Positions 33,400 through 42,472 of a stretch of DNA of 64,000 nucleotides are shown piece after piece. The position numbers and the translations under genes are program-made. The stretch covers positions 122,212-186,211 of the forward strand of contig NZ_JAUSRN010000013.1 of assembly GCF_030811855.1 (NCBI RefSeq), given 5' to 3'. Under the pieces are notes generated by a model that saw only the letters and a list, made by a program, of their open reading frames with translations, was not told where the DNA came from and did not search any database. The DNA is from Variovorax paradoxus (GTDB lineage Bacteria; Pseudomonadota; Gammaproteobacteria; Burkholderiales; Burkholderiaceae_C). Position 1 is the first letter of the stretch, and each line of letters opens with the position of its first letter.

Positions 33400-34578
33400 T
33401 CAGAGTTCTTCGACGCGGCGCGGCGGATAGCTGTCCCAGGCCTGGCATCCGGGGCAGTGCCAGAAGTGTTGGTGCGCCTCGAAGCCGCAGGCCGCGCAGC
33501 GGTAGCGCATCAGCGGCCGCGTGGCCTGGTCGAGTGCGCGCTGCACTTGCGGATGGAACTGCTCATGCTCGAAGCGTTCGCCGGCCAGCCAGCGCGAGGC
33601 CGCCACCAACGAAGGCTGTTGGGCAAGATGCGCGATGTAGCCGTCGCGCGGGGCGAGCGACAAGCCCTCTGCCGCTGCAACCGCATGGGCGGGGGAACCG
33701 CCGAGGGCCATCAGCGCTTCGAGCACGTCGATCGACGGCGATTCGGCATAGCGGCGCTGCAGCAGTTGAAGCGCCTCAGCTTCGCGGTGCGCGGCCACTG
33801 CTGACTGCTGCAACGCGGCCGCATACAGCGGCAGCGCGAGCGGAGCGGTGTCGCTCAGTGCGACGAGCGTATTGAACGCCGTCGTGGCCTCACCATTGCG
33901 CAATTGCAGCGTGGCCGAGTCGATGGCCGGGCGCGGCGCCTGCGGGGCCAGTGCCACGGCCTCCGAGAGCAGCCGGTTGGCCCCGGCCAGGTCGCCAGCC
34001 GCGACCTGTTCGGCCGCCTGCTCGCACAGATGATGGGCCCGGCGCGTGCTGTAGCTCGCCTGATCGGACTCGTCGAGTTTTTGCGCCACGTCGGCGGCCT
34101 GGGTCCATTCGCGCGAACGCTCGTAGATGGCCAACAACGAAAGCCGCGCCTCGTTCTCGTAGCGCGTGCCCTCGAGCTTTTGCAGTGCCGCTTCAGCACG
34201 GTCGAGCAGGCCGGCGCGCAGGAAGTCTTGCGCCAGCGCATGCTGGGCGCGCTCCCGGTCGCCGCGGCTCAAATCGCCTCGGCCCAGCAGATGCTCGTGC
34301 ACGCGCACTGCACGCTGGTATTCGCCGCGGCGGCGGAACAGGTTGCCGAGGGCGAAGTGCAGCTCCTGCGTGTCGGGGTCGTTCTGCACGGCCTCGATGA
34401 ACGCATCGATGGCCTGGTCTTGCTGCTCGTTGAGCAAGAAGTTAAGGCCGCGGAAATAGGCCTTGGGGGCTTGCCTGTTTTCGAGCTTGAGCTGGCGGAT
34501 GTCGAAGCGCGAGGCGAGCCAGCCCAGAACGAAGGCGATGGGCAGGCTGATCAGCAGCCAGCTGGGATCAAAGTCCAT
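33400..34578 (-). CDS. lapB: Lipopolysaccharide assembly protein LapB (YciM)
   Basis: 392 residues from the ATG at 34578. An N-terminal membrane helix (WLLISLPIAFVLGWLASRFDI) is followed by tetratricopeptide repeats (RGEYQRAVRVHEHLLGRGDL and others) and a C-terminal rubredoxin-like zinc knuckle, YRCAACGF and HCPGCQAWDSYPP. LapB controls LpxC turnover and coordinates LPS synthesis at the inner membrane. Its start overlaps the lapA stop by 11 bases, matching the lapA-lapB pair of other proteobacteria. The order lapB-lapA-ihfB-rpsA is typical. Confidence 0.93.
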   Translation of the reverse strand: MDFDPSWLLISLPIAFVLGWLASRFDIRQLKLENRQAPKAYFRGLNFLLNEQQDQAIDAFIEAVQNDPDTQELHFALGNLFRRRGEYQRAVRVHEHLLGRGDLSRGDRERAQHALAQDFLRAGLLDRAEAALQKLEGTRYENEARLSLLAIYERSREWTQAADVAQKLDESDQASYSTRRAHHLCEQAAEQVAAGDLAGANRLLSEAVALAPQAPRPAIDSATLQLRNGEATTAFNTLVALSDTAPLALPLYAAALQQSAVAAHREAEALQLLQRRYAESPSIDVLEALMALGGSPAHAVAAAEGLSLAPRDGYIAHLAQQPSLVAASRWLAGERFEHEQFHPQVQRALDQATRPLMRYRCAACGFEAHQHFWHCPGCQAWDSYPPRRVEEL

Positions 34579-34909
34579 GTTGGCGTACGGCAGGTAGGTC
34601 GGTGGCGGTGATGGACGGTGCCGGTGTGGGCGTGGGTGCGGCAGGCGATCCGGTCGTTGCCGGCGTTTGCTCGGGCATGGAGGGTTGCTGGGCCGCTGCT
34701 GCGGCGCGGTGCTTCCACCATCCGGGCAGCATGCCAAGCGCACCGACGACGAGGCCGCCTGCAAAAGCCGCAAGCACCACCAGCACCAGCGGCGCGCGCC
34801 AATTGGTGCCAAAGAAGAAGTAGACAGTCGCGTCGTGCTGGTTGTTCAGCGCGAAAGCAAAAAGCGTAAAAAAAATGGCTGCCTTGAGCAGCCACAGGAG
34901 GTATTTCAT
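34568..34909 (-). CDS. lapA: Lipopolysaccharide assembly protein A-like (LapA, DUF1049)
   Basis: 113 residues from the ATG at 34909, preceded by AGGAGG eleven bases away; a longer frame to 34933 lacks that. Two membrane helices (YLLWLLKAAIFFTLFAFAL and VLVVLAAFAGGLVVGALG) flank the family segment NNQHDATVYFFFGTNWRAP. The C-terminal part is Ala/Pro/Thr-rich and probably disordered. It works with LapB at the inner membrane in LPS assembly. Confidence 0.9.
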   Translation of the reverse strand: MKYLLWLLKAAIFFTLFAFALNNQHDATVYFFFGTNWRAPLVLVVLAAFAGGLVVGALGMLPGWWKHRAAAAAQQPSMPEQTPATTGSPAAPTPTPAPSITATDLPAVRQHGL

Positions 34910-34961
34910 AGCCATTCCCGTTGCCGGGAGCATTCTACGTTTGCATCATCCACGCGGATCA

Positions 34962-35288
34962 TCAGGCCTTGCGGCCCTTGGCTTCCTTGCCGGCATCCAG
35001 CTCGGCGGTCTTGGCGTCCACAGCTTCGCGCAGCGCCTTGCCGGGCTTGAAGTGCGGCACCCGCTTTTCGGGAATCTGGACGCTTTCGCCCGAACGCGGA
35101 TTGCGGCCGATGCGTGGCGGACGCCGGTTGACCGAGAAGCTGCCGAAACCGCGGATCTCGATGCGGTGCCCGCGCACCAGCGCGTCGCTCATCGCGTCGA
35201 GGATGGTCTTGACGGCGTATTCGGCATCGCGGTGCGTCAACTGCGCAAAGCGCGCTGCAAGTTCTTCGACGAGGTCAGAGCGGGTCAT
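34962..35288 (-). CDS. ihfB: Integration host factor subunit beta
   Basis: 108 residues. The HU/IHF fold is complete: MTRSDLVEELAARF, then IEIRGFGSFSVNRRPPRIGRNPRSGESVQIP with the DNA-intercalating Pro arm and KRVPHFKPGKALREAV. It heterodimerises with IhfA to bend DNA. An additional C-terminal tail (DAGKEAKGRKA) extends past the usual E. coli length. The place downstream of rpsA is conserved in proteobacteria; IHF would also bend DNA at the sigma-54 promoter of glnA. Confidence 0.96.
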   Translation of the reverse strand: MTRSDLVEELAARFAQLTHRDAEYAVKTILDAMSDALVRGHRIEIRGFGSFSVNRRPPRIGRNPRSGESVQIPEKRVPHFKPGKALREAVDAKTAELDAGKEAKGRKA

Positions 35289-35310
35289 AGGCCAAACAAA
35301 AACGTGGACG

Positions 35311-35349
35311 AAAAAAAAGACAGAGCGGCCCCAGGGCCTGCTCTGTCTT
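35311..35349 (-). terminator. Rho-independent terminator after rpsA
   Basis: On the minus strand AAGACAGAGC (35349-35340) and GCTCTGTCTT (35326-35317) pair across a GC-rich 13-base loop, followed by a run of eight T ending at 35311. It separates rpsA from ihfB, implying that ihfB has its own promoter or relies on read-through. Confidence 0.88.
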
Positions 35350-35359
35350 CGGATGCAGC

Positions 35360-37048
35360 TTACTTGCTGTCGTTGTTGTCCAGCTTGGCGCGCAGCAGGG
35401 CGCCCAGGCTGGTCGTGCCCGCGTTTTCGCGTGCCGACTGCTGGCTCAGGTTGGCCATGGCGCCTTGCTCGTCGACCATGTCCTTCTGCTTGATCGACAG
35501 CTGGATGTTGCGGGTCTTGCGATCCACATTCACGACGATGGCGGTGACTTCGTCGCCTTCCTTCAGCACGTTGCGTGCATCTTCCACGCGGTCGCGGGAG
35601 ATTTCGCTGGCGCGGAGGTAGCCGATGATGTCTTCGCCGAGGTCGATTTCAGCGCCGCGGGCGTCCACGGTCTTGACCTTGCCGGTCACGATCTGGCCCT
35701 TGTCGTTCACCGTGGTGAACGTGGTGAACGGGTCGCTGTCGAGCTGCTTGATGCCGAGGCTGATGCGCTCGCGGTCGACGTCCACAGCCAGCACGATCGC
35801 TTCGACTTCCTGGCCCTTCTTGTAGTTGCGAACGGCGGTTTCGCCGGCTTCGTTCCACGAGAGGTCAGAGAGGTGCACCAGGCCGTCGATGCCGGCAGCC
35901 AGGCCCACGAACACGCCGAAGTCGGTGATCGACTTGATCGGGCCCTTGACGCGGTCGCCGCGCTTGGTGTTTTGCGCGAACTCTTGCCACGGGTTGGCCT
36001 TGCACTGCTTCATGCCCAGGCTGATGCGGCGCTTGTCTTCGTCGATTTCGAGGACCATGACTTCGACTTCGTCGCCCAGCGAGACGATCTTGTTCGGAGC
36101 GATGTTCTTGTTGGTCCAGTCCATTTCGGAGACGTGCACCAGGCCTTCGATGCCGGGTTCGAGTTCGACGAACGCGCCATAGTCGGCAATGTTCGTGACC
36201 TTGCCGAACAGGCGGGTCGATTGCGGGTAGCGGCGCGAAACGCCCATCCACGGGTCGTCGCCCATTTGCTTGAGACCCAGCGAGACACGGTTCTTTTCGG
36301 TGTCGAACTTGAGGATCTTAGCGGTGATTTCCTGGCCAGCCTGAACCACTTCGCTCGGATGGCGAACGCGGCGCCATGCCATGTCGGTGATGTGCAGCAG
36401 ACCGTCGATGCCGCCGAGGTCGACGAACGCACCGTATTCGGTGATGTTCTTGACCACGCCGCGGACAACAGCGCCTTCCTTCAGGGTCTCCATCAGCTTG
36501 GCGCGCTCTTCGCCCATGCTGGCTTCGACCACGGCACGGCGCGACAACACGACGTTGTTGCGCTTGCGGTCGAGCTTGATGACCTTGAATTCCATGGTCT
36601 TGTTTTCGTACGGCGTCAGATCCTTGATCGGACGCGTATCGATCAGCGAACCCGGCAGGAACGCGCGGATGCCGTTGACGAGCACGGTAAGGCCGCCCTT
36701 GACCTTGCCGCTGGTGGTGCCGGTGACGAAGTCGCCGGATTCCAGTGCCTTCTCGAGCGCGAGCCACGAGGCCAGACGCTTGGCGGTGTCGCGCGAGAGG
36801 ATGGTGTCGCCGTAGCCGTTTTCAACGCTGCCGATGGCAACGGAAACGAAGTCGCCGGCCTGGACTTCGAGTTCGCCCTTGTCGTTCTTGAACTCCTCGA
36901 TCGGCACGTACGCTTCGGACTTGAGGCCGGCGTTCACGACGACGTGGTTGTGTTCGACACGCACGACTTCGGCCGTGATGACCTCGCCGGTGCGCATTTC
37001 GGAACGCTTCAGGGACTCTTCGAATAGGTCGGCAAAAGATTCAGACAT
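35360..37048 (-). CDS. rpsA: 30S ribosomal protein S1
   Basis: 562 residues, the usual length. Six S1 (OB-fold) repeats are visible; the canonical ones begin near residues 190, 275, 362 and 450 (GAVVRGVVKNITEYGAFVDLGGIDGLLH; GLVHVSEMDWTNKN; RVKGPIKSITDFGVFVGL; IVTGKVKTVDARGAEIDL). S1 binds mRNA leaders to load them on the 30S subunit. It follows aroA/cmk by 228 bases; that leader could carry the autoregulatory site known for S1, but I could not delimit one. Confidence 0.97.
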   Translation of the reverse strand: MSESFADLFEESLKRSEMRTGEVITAEVVRVEHNHVVVNAGLKSEAYVPIEEFKNDKGELEVQAGDFVSVAIGSVENGYGDTILSRDTAKRLASWLALEKALESGDFVTGTTSGKVKGGLTVLVNGIRAFLPGSLIDTRPIKDLTPYENKTMEFKVIKLDRKRNNVVLSRRAVVEASMGEERAKLMETLKEGAVVRGVVKNITEYGAFVDLGGIDGLLHITDMAWRRVRHPSEVVQAGQEITAKILKFDTEKNRVSLGLKQMGDDPWMGVSRRYPQSTRLFGKVTNIADYGAFVELEPGIEGLVHVSEMDWTNKNIAPNKIVSLGDEVEVMVLEIDEDKRRISLGMKQCKANPWQEFAQNTKRGDRVKGPIKSITDFGVFVGLAAGIDGLVHLSDLSWNEAGETAVRNYKKGQEVEAIVLAVDVDRERISLGIKQLDSDPFTTFTTVNDKGQIVTGKVKTVDARGAEIDLGEDIIGYLRASEISRDRVEDARNVLKEGDEVTAIVVNVDRKTRNIQLSIKQKDMVDEQGAMANLSQQSARENAGTTSLGALLRAKLDNNDSK

Positions 37049-37270
37049 TTATGGTTCCTTCCGTCAGGCAGGGTTGGCAGGCGCTCTTGCGAAATTGCGT
37101 GCGGCTGCTGTGAGTCTGGAGACGGCGGTTTTGTGGGCTGGTGCCCGGTTGGTTGAACAACCAGCAGGCCAGTGCGCTGTCGCGCGAGAGGAGCCTGCTG
37201 GAGCGGTATGCGCTACCCCGAATCCGGTTGGCGCGAGCCTTTCGGGCGGACCTGAAAGGCTGTAACTTCA

Positions 37271-37296
37271 AGCCGTTCAAGCGTGCTTGAACGGCT
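37271..37296 (-). other. 11-bp hairpin at the end of aroA/cmk
   Basis: AGCCGTTCAAG and CTTGAACGGCT pair perfectly across a 4-base loop, and the stop codon (37279-37277) lies inside the 3' arm. No T-run follows on the minus strand. It may be an mRNA 3' stabiliser or processing signal between cmk and rpsA. Confidence 0.55.
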
Positions 37297-39289
37297 GAAC
37301 TTCCTGCCACCAGTTCAACACCTGGTCGATCGATTGCTCGATGGACAGCTGGGAGTTGTCGAGATGGCGGGCATCCTGCGCCGGCTTGAGGGGAGCAACA
37401 CTGCGGGATGAGTCCCTGGCGTCGCGCGCTTCCAAGTCGGAGCGAAGACTGTCAAGTGTAGTCGAAATACCCTTTGAAATCAACTGCTTATGCCGGCGTT
37501 CGGCCCTCTGCGCGGCACTGGCCGTCAAGAAGACCTTCAGCGCTGCGTCGGGGAAGATCACGGTGCCCATGTCACGGCCGTCGGCCACCAGGCCCGGAAG
37601 CTGCCGAAAGCGCTGCTGGAGGGCCAAAAGCGCTGCACGCACCGCGGGCAGGGTGGAGACGCGGGAGGCGTCCATGCCGGCGGCTTCTGTGCGGATGTCG
37701 TCGCTCACGTCCTCGCCGGCCAGCAGCACCTTGCCTTCGGTGAAGTGCAGCGGCAGGGCGCTCGCGAGCGCGGCGATCTGCGCCTCGTGCTGCGGGTCGG
37801 CGCTGAGCCCGGCGCGCCGCATGGCCAGGCCGGTCACGCGGTAGAGCGAGCCCGAATCGAGGTAGTGGTAGCCGAGCAGGCGGGCCACTTCGGCCGCCAG
37901 CGTGCCCTTGCCCGAGGCGGTGGGGCCGTCGATGCAGATCACCGGGATCTCGTGCGCCTCGGCCACCGAAAACAGGGTTTCGAAGTAGTCCGGAAAGGTC
38001 TTGGCAACGCAGTGGGGCTCGAGGATGCGCACCGGCACCTGGGCTGGATTGAACGCCGCGAGCGAAAAACACATGGCCACGCGGTGGTCGTCATACGTGC
38101 GAATGGTGGCCGGCCGCCAGTCGGCCTGCGCGAGTGGGTGCACCCGGATGAAATCGGGGCCGGATTCGACGGTGGCGCCGAGCTTTCGGAGCTCGTTGGC
38201 CATGGCATCGATGCGGTCGGTTTCCTTGACGCGCCAGCTGGCGATGTTGCGCAGGGTGCTCGGGCCGTCGGCATACAGCGCCATGACGGCGAGCGTCATG
38301 GCGGCATCGGGGATGTGGTTCGCGTCGAGGTCGATGGCCTTGAGCGGCCAGACCCCGAGGCGCACTTGGAGCCAATTGGGCCCGCTGTCGACCTCTGCGC
38401 CCATCTGCCGGGCCGCGTCGATGAAGCGGATGTCGCCCTGGATCGAATCGGCCCCCACGCCTTCGATGCGGATGCCCTTCTGGCCGCGGGCGCCCGTGGC
38501 AATGGCACCCAGCGCGATGAAATAGCTGGCAGAGGAGGCATCGGCCTCGACGTGGATGTCGCCCGGCGAGCTGTAGCTGCTGCCGGCGGGAATGGTGAAG
38601 CGCTCCCAGCCGTCGCGCCGCACGCTGATGCCGAAGCGTGCCAGCAGGTTCAGTGTGATCTCGATGTAGGGCTTGGAGATGAGCTCGCCGACGACCTCGA
38701 TGACGATGTCTTTGCGAGCTGCCAGCGGCAAGGCCAGCAGCAGCGCGGTCAAGAACTGGCTCGACACGTCACCGCGTACGCGGATGGGTGCATCGAGCGC
38801 CAGCGCGCCATGATCGACCGGCCGGATGCGCAGCGGCGGATAGCCGGGATTGCCCAGATAGTCGATCTGGCAGCCGAGCTGGGTCAGCGCATCGACCAGA
38901 TCGCCGATCGGCCGTTCGTGCATGCGCGGCACGCCGCTCAGTTCGAACTCGCCGCCGAGCAGCGACAGGGCAGCGGTCAGCGGCCGCATGGCGGTTCCCG
39001 CATTGCCGAGGAAGAGCGGCAGCAGCGGTCCGCCAGGCTTCAACTGGCCGCCCATTCCGGTGATGCGCAGCGTACTGCCTGCGGCGTCGATGCCGCAGCC
39101 GAGCGCGCGCAGCGCATCGAGCATCACGCGGGTGTCGTCCGAATCGAGCAGGTCGTGGATGGTGGTGGTGCCGCTCGCCAGCGCCGCCAGCAGCAGCACG
39201 CGGTTCGAGATGCTCTTGGAGCCGGGCAGCCGCACGGTGCCCGACGCAGACGCCAGGGGAGGAATGTCCAGGAAGGCCGTCGAGAACAT
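37277..39289 (-). CDS. aroA-cmk: Bifunctional 3-phosphoshikimate 1-carboxyvinyltransferase / cytidylate kinase
   Basis: 670 residues in one frame. Residues 1 to about 440 are EPSP synthase (LPGSKSISNRVLLLAAL, LFLGNAGTAMRPLTAALS, DASSASYFIALGA, KVKETDR-type SWRVKETDRIDAMANEL, YDDHRVAMCFSL), which makes chorismate precursor 5-enolpyruvylshikimate 3-phosphate. From about residue 445 comes a CMP kinase (VICIDGPTASGKGTLAAEVA P-loop, YHYLDSGSLYR, LVADGRDMGTVIF, RRHKQL). The ATG at 39289 is used because it starts the EPSP synthase N-terminus; it is 1 base from the tyrA stop. The two enzymes are separate genes in most bacteria but fused in this group. Confidence 0.95.
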   Translation of the reverse strand: MFSTAFLDIPPLASASGTVRLPGSKSISNRVLLLAALASGTTTIHDLLDSDDTRVMLDALRALGCGIDAAGSTLRITGMGGQLKPGGPLLPLFLGNAGTAMRPLTAALSLLGGEFELSGVPRMHERPIGDLVDALTQLGCQIDYLGNPGYPPLRIRPVDHGALALDAPIRVRGDVSSQFLTALLLALPLAARKDIVIEVVGELISKPYIEITLNLLARFGISVRRDGWERFTIPAGSSYSSPGDIHVEADASSASYFIALGAIATGARGQKGIRIEGVGADSIQGDIRFIDAARQMGAEVDSGPNWLQVRLGVWPLKAIDLDANHIPDAAMTLAVMALYADGPSTLRNIASWRVKETDRIDAMANELRKLGATVESGPDFIRVHPLAQADWRPATIRTYDDHRVAMCFSLAAFNPAQVPVRILEPHCVAKTFPDYFETLFSVAEAHEIPVICIDGPTASGKGTLAAEVARLLGYHYLDSGSLYRVTGLAMRRAGLSADPQHEAQIAALASALPLHFTEGKVLLAGEDVSDDIRTEAAGMDASRVSTLPAVRAALLALQQRFRQLPGLVADGRDMGTVIFPDAALKVFLTASAAQRAERRHKQLISKGISTTLDSLRSDLEARDARDSSRSVAPLKPAQDARHLDNSQLSIEQSIDQVLNWWQEVQPFKHA

Positions 39290-39290
39290 G

Positions 39291-40172
39291 TCAGGCGTCC
39301 TGCGAAGGGCCGGTGTTGGGCTGCCAGCCGGTGCGGACCTTGCTGGCGGCGGCAATCGCATGCTCCAGCGCCTGCGCGTCGGTGGCCGCCATCAGCGCCT
39401 CCATTTCGAGCAGTGCCTTGCGGAAGGCCTGTGATTGCAGCAGCACCTGCTCGCGGTTGGCAAGCAGCACGTCGCGCCACATCACCGGGTCGCTGGCCGC
39501 GATGCGCGAAAAGTCGCGAAAGCCAGGACCGGCAAGGCCCAGGAAGCGGTCGCCCTGCGGCTGCGCGACAAGGGCGTTGATATAGGCGAAGGCCAAAAGG
39601 TGCGGCAGGTGGCTTACGGCCGCGAAGGCGCTGTCGTGTTCCTCGTGCGTCATGGTGACCACGTTGGCGCCAATGCCGCTCCAGACTTGGGAAGCGCGCT
39701 GCACGTTGGAGCGTAGCGTGGCCTTGACGGGAGTCAGCACGACCTTGCGGCCGGCGTAGAGCGAAGCGTCGGCGTGCTCGATGCCCGACACCTCCTTGCC
39801 GGCAATTGGGTGGGCCGGAACGAAGTGGGCGAACTGGTCCTGCAGGCCGTTGCGCGCGGCTTCGATCACGTCGCCCTTGGTCGAGCCCACGTCCATCACC
39901 AGCGTGTCGTTCGAAATGCCGTGGCGAATGGCCTTGAAGGTGGCTTCCGAAGCTGCGACCGGCACGGCCAGCAGCACCAGGTCGGAGCCCGAGACCGCCA
40001 GCAGCGCGGAAGGCGCCACCACGTCGATCACGCCGAGCTGGCGCGCCCGCTCGGTGGTGGAGGGTGACTTGCTGTAGCCGACCACGCGTTTCACGAGTTT
40101 TGCGCGCTTGAGCGCAAGCGCAAAGGAGCCGCCCATGAGGCCGCAGCCGATCAATCCCAATTGCTCGAACAT
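39291..40172 (-). CDS. tyrA: Prephenate dehydrogenase
   Basis: 293 residues from the ATG at 40172. The NAD-binding motif GLIGCGLMGGSFALAL opens the protein; DVGSTKGDVIEAA and FVPAHPIAGKEVSGIEHADASLY carry catalytic and substrate-binding residues of the TyrA family, and MTHEEHDSAFAAVSHLPHLLAFA holds the conserved His. It makes 4-hydroxyphenylpyruvate for tyrosine. It overlaps the end of pheA by 16 bases or so upstream (pheA stop 40189 lies 17 bases before this start) and precedes aroA/cmk directly. Confidence 0.94.
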   Translation of the reverse strand: MFEQLGLIGCGLMGGSFALALKRAKLVKRVVGYSKSPSTTERARQLGVIDVVAPSALLAVSGSDLVLLAVPVAASEATFKAIRHGISNDTLVMDVGSTKGDVIEAARNGLQDQFAHFVPAHPIAGKEVSGIEHADASLYAGRKVVLTPVKATLRSNVQRASQVWSGIGANVVTMTHEEHDSAFAAVSHLPHLLAFAYINALVAQPQGDRFLGLAGPGFRDFSRIAASDPVMWRDVLLANREQVLLQSQAFRKALLEMEALMAATDAQALEHAIAAASKVRTGWQPNTGPSQDA

Positions 40173-40188
40173 GTGTTTGCTGTCCGGC

Positions 40189-41310
40189 TCAGGCTTTGAC
40201 GGGGTAGGCGCCAAGCACCTTGTAGAACGCGCAGAGACCGCGGAGCTCGGCCAGGGCGGCAGCCACGTTGGGCTGCGAGGGATGGCCGTCCAGGTCGATG
40301 TAGAAGTAGTACTCCCACTGGCCGGTGCGGGCGGGCCGCGACTCGAAACGGGTCATCGACACGTTGTTGACCTTCAGCGGCACCAGCAGGTCGTGCACGG
40401 CGCCGGGGCGGTTGGGCACGGAAACGATCAGGCTCGTGCAATCGCGTCCGGAGGCTGGCGGCATGGCCAGCGTCTGGGGCAGGCAGATGACCGAGAAACG
40501 GGTGCGGTTGTAGGAGTCGTCCTGGATGGCGTGCGCCACGATGTGCAGGCCGAAGCGGGTGGCGGCACGTTCGCCGGCCAGCGCGGCCCAGGCCGGATTG
40601 GTGGCCGCGAGCCGCGCGCCTTCGGCATTGCTCGAAACGGCGCGCCGCTCGGCGTTGGGCAGGTGCTTGGACAGCCAGGTCTGGCACTGGGCCAGCGCCT
40701 GCGGGTGGGCCAGCACCGCCTCGACGCCATCGAGCGTGCTGCTGCTGCGCAGCAGATGGTGGCGCACCAGCAGGCTGACTTCGCCGACCACGTGGGTGGG
40801 CGAGTGCAGGAACAGGTCGAGCGAACGCGTGACCACGCCTTCGGTCGAGTTTTCGACGCCCACCACGCCATATTGGGCGCTGCCCGCCGCCGTGGCGTGG
40901 AACACCTCGTCGAAGCTGGCGCAGTAGATCAGGTCGGCGGCGCCGCCGAAGTACTCGATGGCGGCCTGTTCGCAGAAGGTGCCTTCGGGGCCCAGCACGG
41001 CGACGCGCTGGGGTGATTCCAGCGCCAGGCAGGCCGACATGATCTCGCGCCAGATGGCCGCAACATGCAGGTCCTTGAGCGGACCGCCATTGCTCTTTTG
41101 CATCTTTTCGATGACTTGCGCCACGCGGTCGGGGCGGAAATACGGCGTACCTTCGCGCTTCTTGACCTCGCCGACCAGCTCGGCCACGTGTGCCCGCTCA
41201 TTGAGCAGGCTGAGCAGTTGCTGGTCGAGCGAATCGATCTGCACGCGCAGACCGGCAAGGCTCTCGGAGTTGTCGGAAGAGGAGGGCGGAGTTGGAGCGG
41301 AGGCGGTCAT
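40189..41310 (-). CDS. pheA: Chorismate mutase / prephenate dehydratase
   Basis: 373 residues. The N-terminal AroQ mutase domain is about residues 15-105 (LRVQIDSLDQQLLSLLNERAHVAELVGEVKK, FRPDRVAQVIEKMQ); the dehydratase domain follows (GPEGTFCEQAAIEYFG, ENSTEGVVTRSLDLF, YNRTRFSVI) and a C-terminal ACT regulatory domain begins near residue 290 (LIVSVPNRPGAVHDLLVPLKVNNVSMTRFESRP), where phenylalanine normally inhibits. It is 25 bases after serC and precedes tyrA. ESRP in the ACT domain is the phenylalanine-binding hallmark. Confidence 0.95.
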   Translation of the reverse strand: MTASAPTPPSSSDNSESLAGLRVQIDSLDQQLLSLLNERAHVAELVGEVKKREGTPYFRPDRVAQVIEKMQKSNGGPLKDLHVAAIWREIMSACLALESPQRVAVLGPEGTFCEQAAIEYFGGAADLIYCASFDEVFHATAAGSAQYGVVGVENSTEGVVTRSLDLFLHSPTHVVGEVSLLVRHHLLRSSSTLDGVEAVLAHPQALAQCQTWLSKHLPNAERRAVSSNAEGARLAATNPAWAALAGERAATRFGLHIVAHAIQDDSYNRTRFSVICLPQTLAMPPASGRDCTSLIVSVPNRPGAVHDLLVPLKVNNVSMTRFESRPARTGQWEYYFYIDLDGHPSQPNVAAALAELRGLCAFYKVLGAYPVKA

Positions 41311-41334
41311 CGGTGCGAGCAGCTGGGCATGCGC

Positions 41335-42471
41335 CTAGGCATGCGATCGCTCGAATTCTCGCATGTAGCCCACAAGTGCCTGTACGCCTTCCAGCGGCAT
41401 GGCGTTGTAGATGCTCGCACGCATGCCGCCGACCGACTTGTGGCCCTTGAGCTGCAGCAGGCCGGCCTCGCGGGCGCCGGCCAGGAAGGCGTCGTTCCGG
41501 GACTCGTCCTCGAGAAAGAACGGTACGTTCATTCGGGAGCGGCAGCCCGGATCGATCTTGTTGACGTAGAACGAAGACGCGTCGATGAAGTCGTACAGCA
41601 GCTTGGCCTTGGCGACGTTGCGCTGCTCCATGGCGGCCACGCCCGTGAGCGTGCCTTCGGTTTGCTGCAGCAGCCACTGGAAAGTAAGCCCCGCGATGTA
41701 GATGCCCCAGGTCGGCGGGGTGTTGTACATCGACTTGTTGTCGGCAACGATCTTGTAGTTGAAGGCGCTGGGGCAGATCTCGAGCGCATGGCCGAGCAGG
41801 TCGTCGCGCACGATCACGAGCGTGAGGCCGGCCGGGCCGAGGTTCTTCTGGGCTCCGCCGAATGCCAGGCCGACGCGGCGCCAGTCGATGCTGCGCGAGG
41901 CCACGTGCGACGAAAAGTCGATGACCAGCGGCGCATTGCTGCCAAGGGCCGCCAGGTCGGGCAGTTGATGAAATTCGATGCCGTTGATCGTCTCGTTGGT
42001 GCACAAGTGCACGTACGAGGTGTCTTGCGTCAGTTGCCAGGTCGACGGGTCGGGCAGCCGCGTGTGATGGTCGGCGGCGTTGCTGGCGGCGATGTTCGCC
42101 GTGCAATAGCGCTGCGCTTCCTTTTGCGACTTTATGCTCCAGCTGCCGGTGATGACGAAGTCGGCGGATTTGCCGCGCGACAGGTTCATCGGCACGATGG
42201 CGTTCTCACCGAGCCCGCCACCCTGCATGAAGAGGATGTGGAAATTCTCGGGCACAGCCAGCAGTGTGCGGATGTCGGCTTCGGCCTGGGTGCAGATGGC
42301 GCCGAACTCCTTGCCGCGATGGCTCATTTCCATCACGCTCATTCCGCTGCCTTGCCAGTCGAGCATTTCGGAGGCGGCGCGTTGCAGCACCGCCTCCGGC
42401 ATGGCGGCCGGACCTGCGGAAAAGTTGTACGGGCGTGTGCCGACGGGCTTGGGCTGCTGCTGTTGTGTCAC
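41335..42471 (-). CDS. serC: Phosphoserine aminotransferase
   Basis: 378 residues from GTG at 42471. An upstream ATG at 42546 would overlap the end of the DUF2059 gene by 74 bases with non-homologous sequence, so the GTG next to that stop is preferred. The family N-terminus YNFSAGPAAMPEAVL follows within 20 residues. The PLP lysine is Lys209 in GGAQKNLGPAG. It makes phosphoserine and can also serve pyridoxal phosphate synthesis. The order gyrA-serC-pheA is typical of Burkholderiales. Confidence 0.93.
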   Translation of the reverse strand: MTQQQQPKPVGTRPYNFSAGPAAMPEAVLQRAASEMLDWQGSGMSVMEMSHRGKEFGAICTQAEADIRTLLAVPENFHILFMQGGGLGENAIVPMNLSRGKSADFVITGSWSIKSQKEAQRYCTANIAASNAADHHTRLPDPSTWQLTQDTSYVHLCTNETINGIEFHQLPDLAALGSNAPLVIDFSSHVASRSIDWRRVGLAFGGAQKNLGPAGLTLVIVRDDLLGHALEICPSAFNYKIVADNKSMYNTPPTWGIYIAGLTFQWLLQQTEGTLTGVAAMEQRNVAKAKLLYDFIDASSFYVNKIDPGCRSRMNVPFFLEDESRNDAFLAGAREAGLLQLKGHKSVGGMRASIYNAMPLEGVQALVGYMREFERSHA

Positions 42472-42472
42472 G

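Noticed and set aside
35465..37027. 520-codon plus-strand frame opposite rpsA
   Set aside because: Asp/Val/Phe-rich antisense of S1; no independent start signal.
37490..39580. 696-codon plus-strand frame opposite aroA/cmk
   Set aside because: Antisense shadow; both enzymes on the minus strand keep their catalytic motifs.
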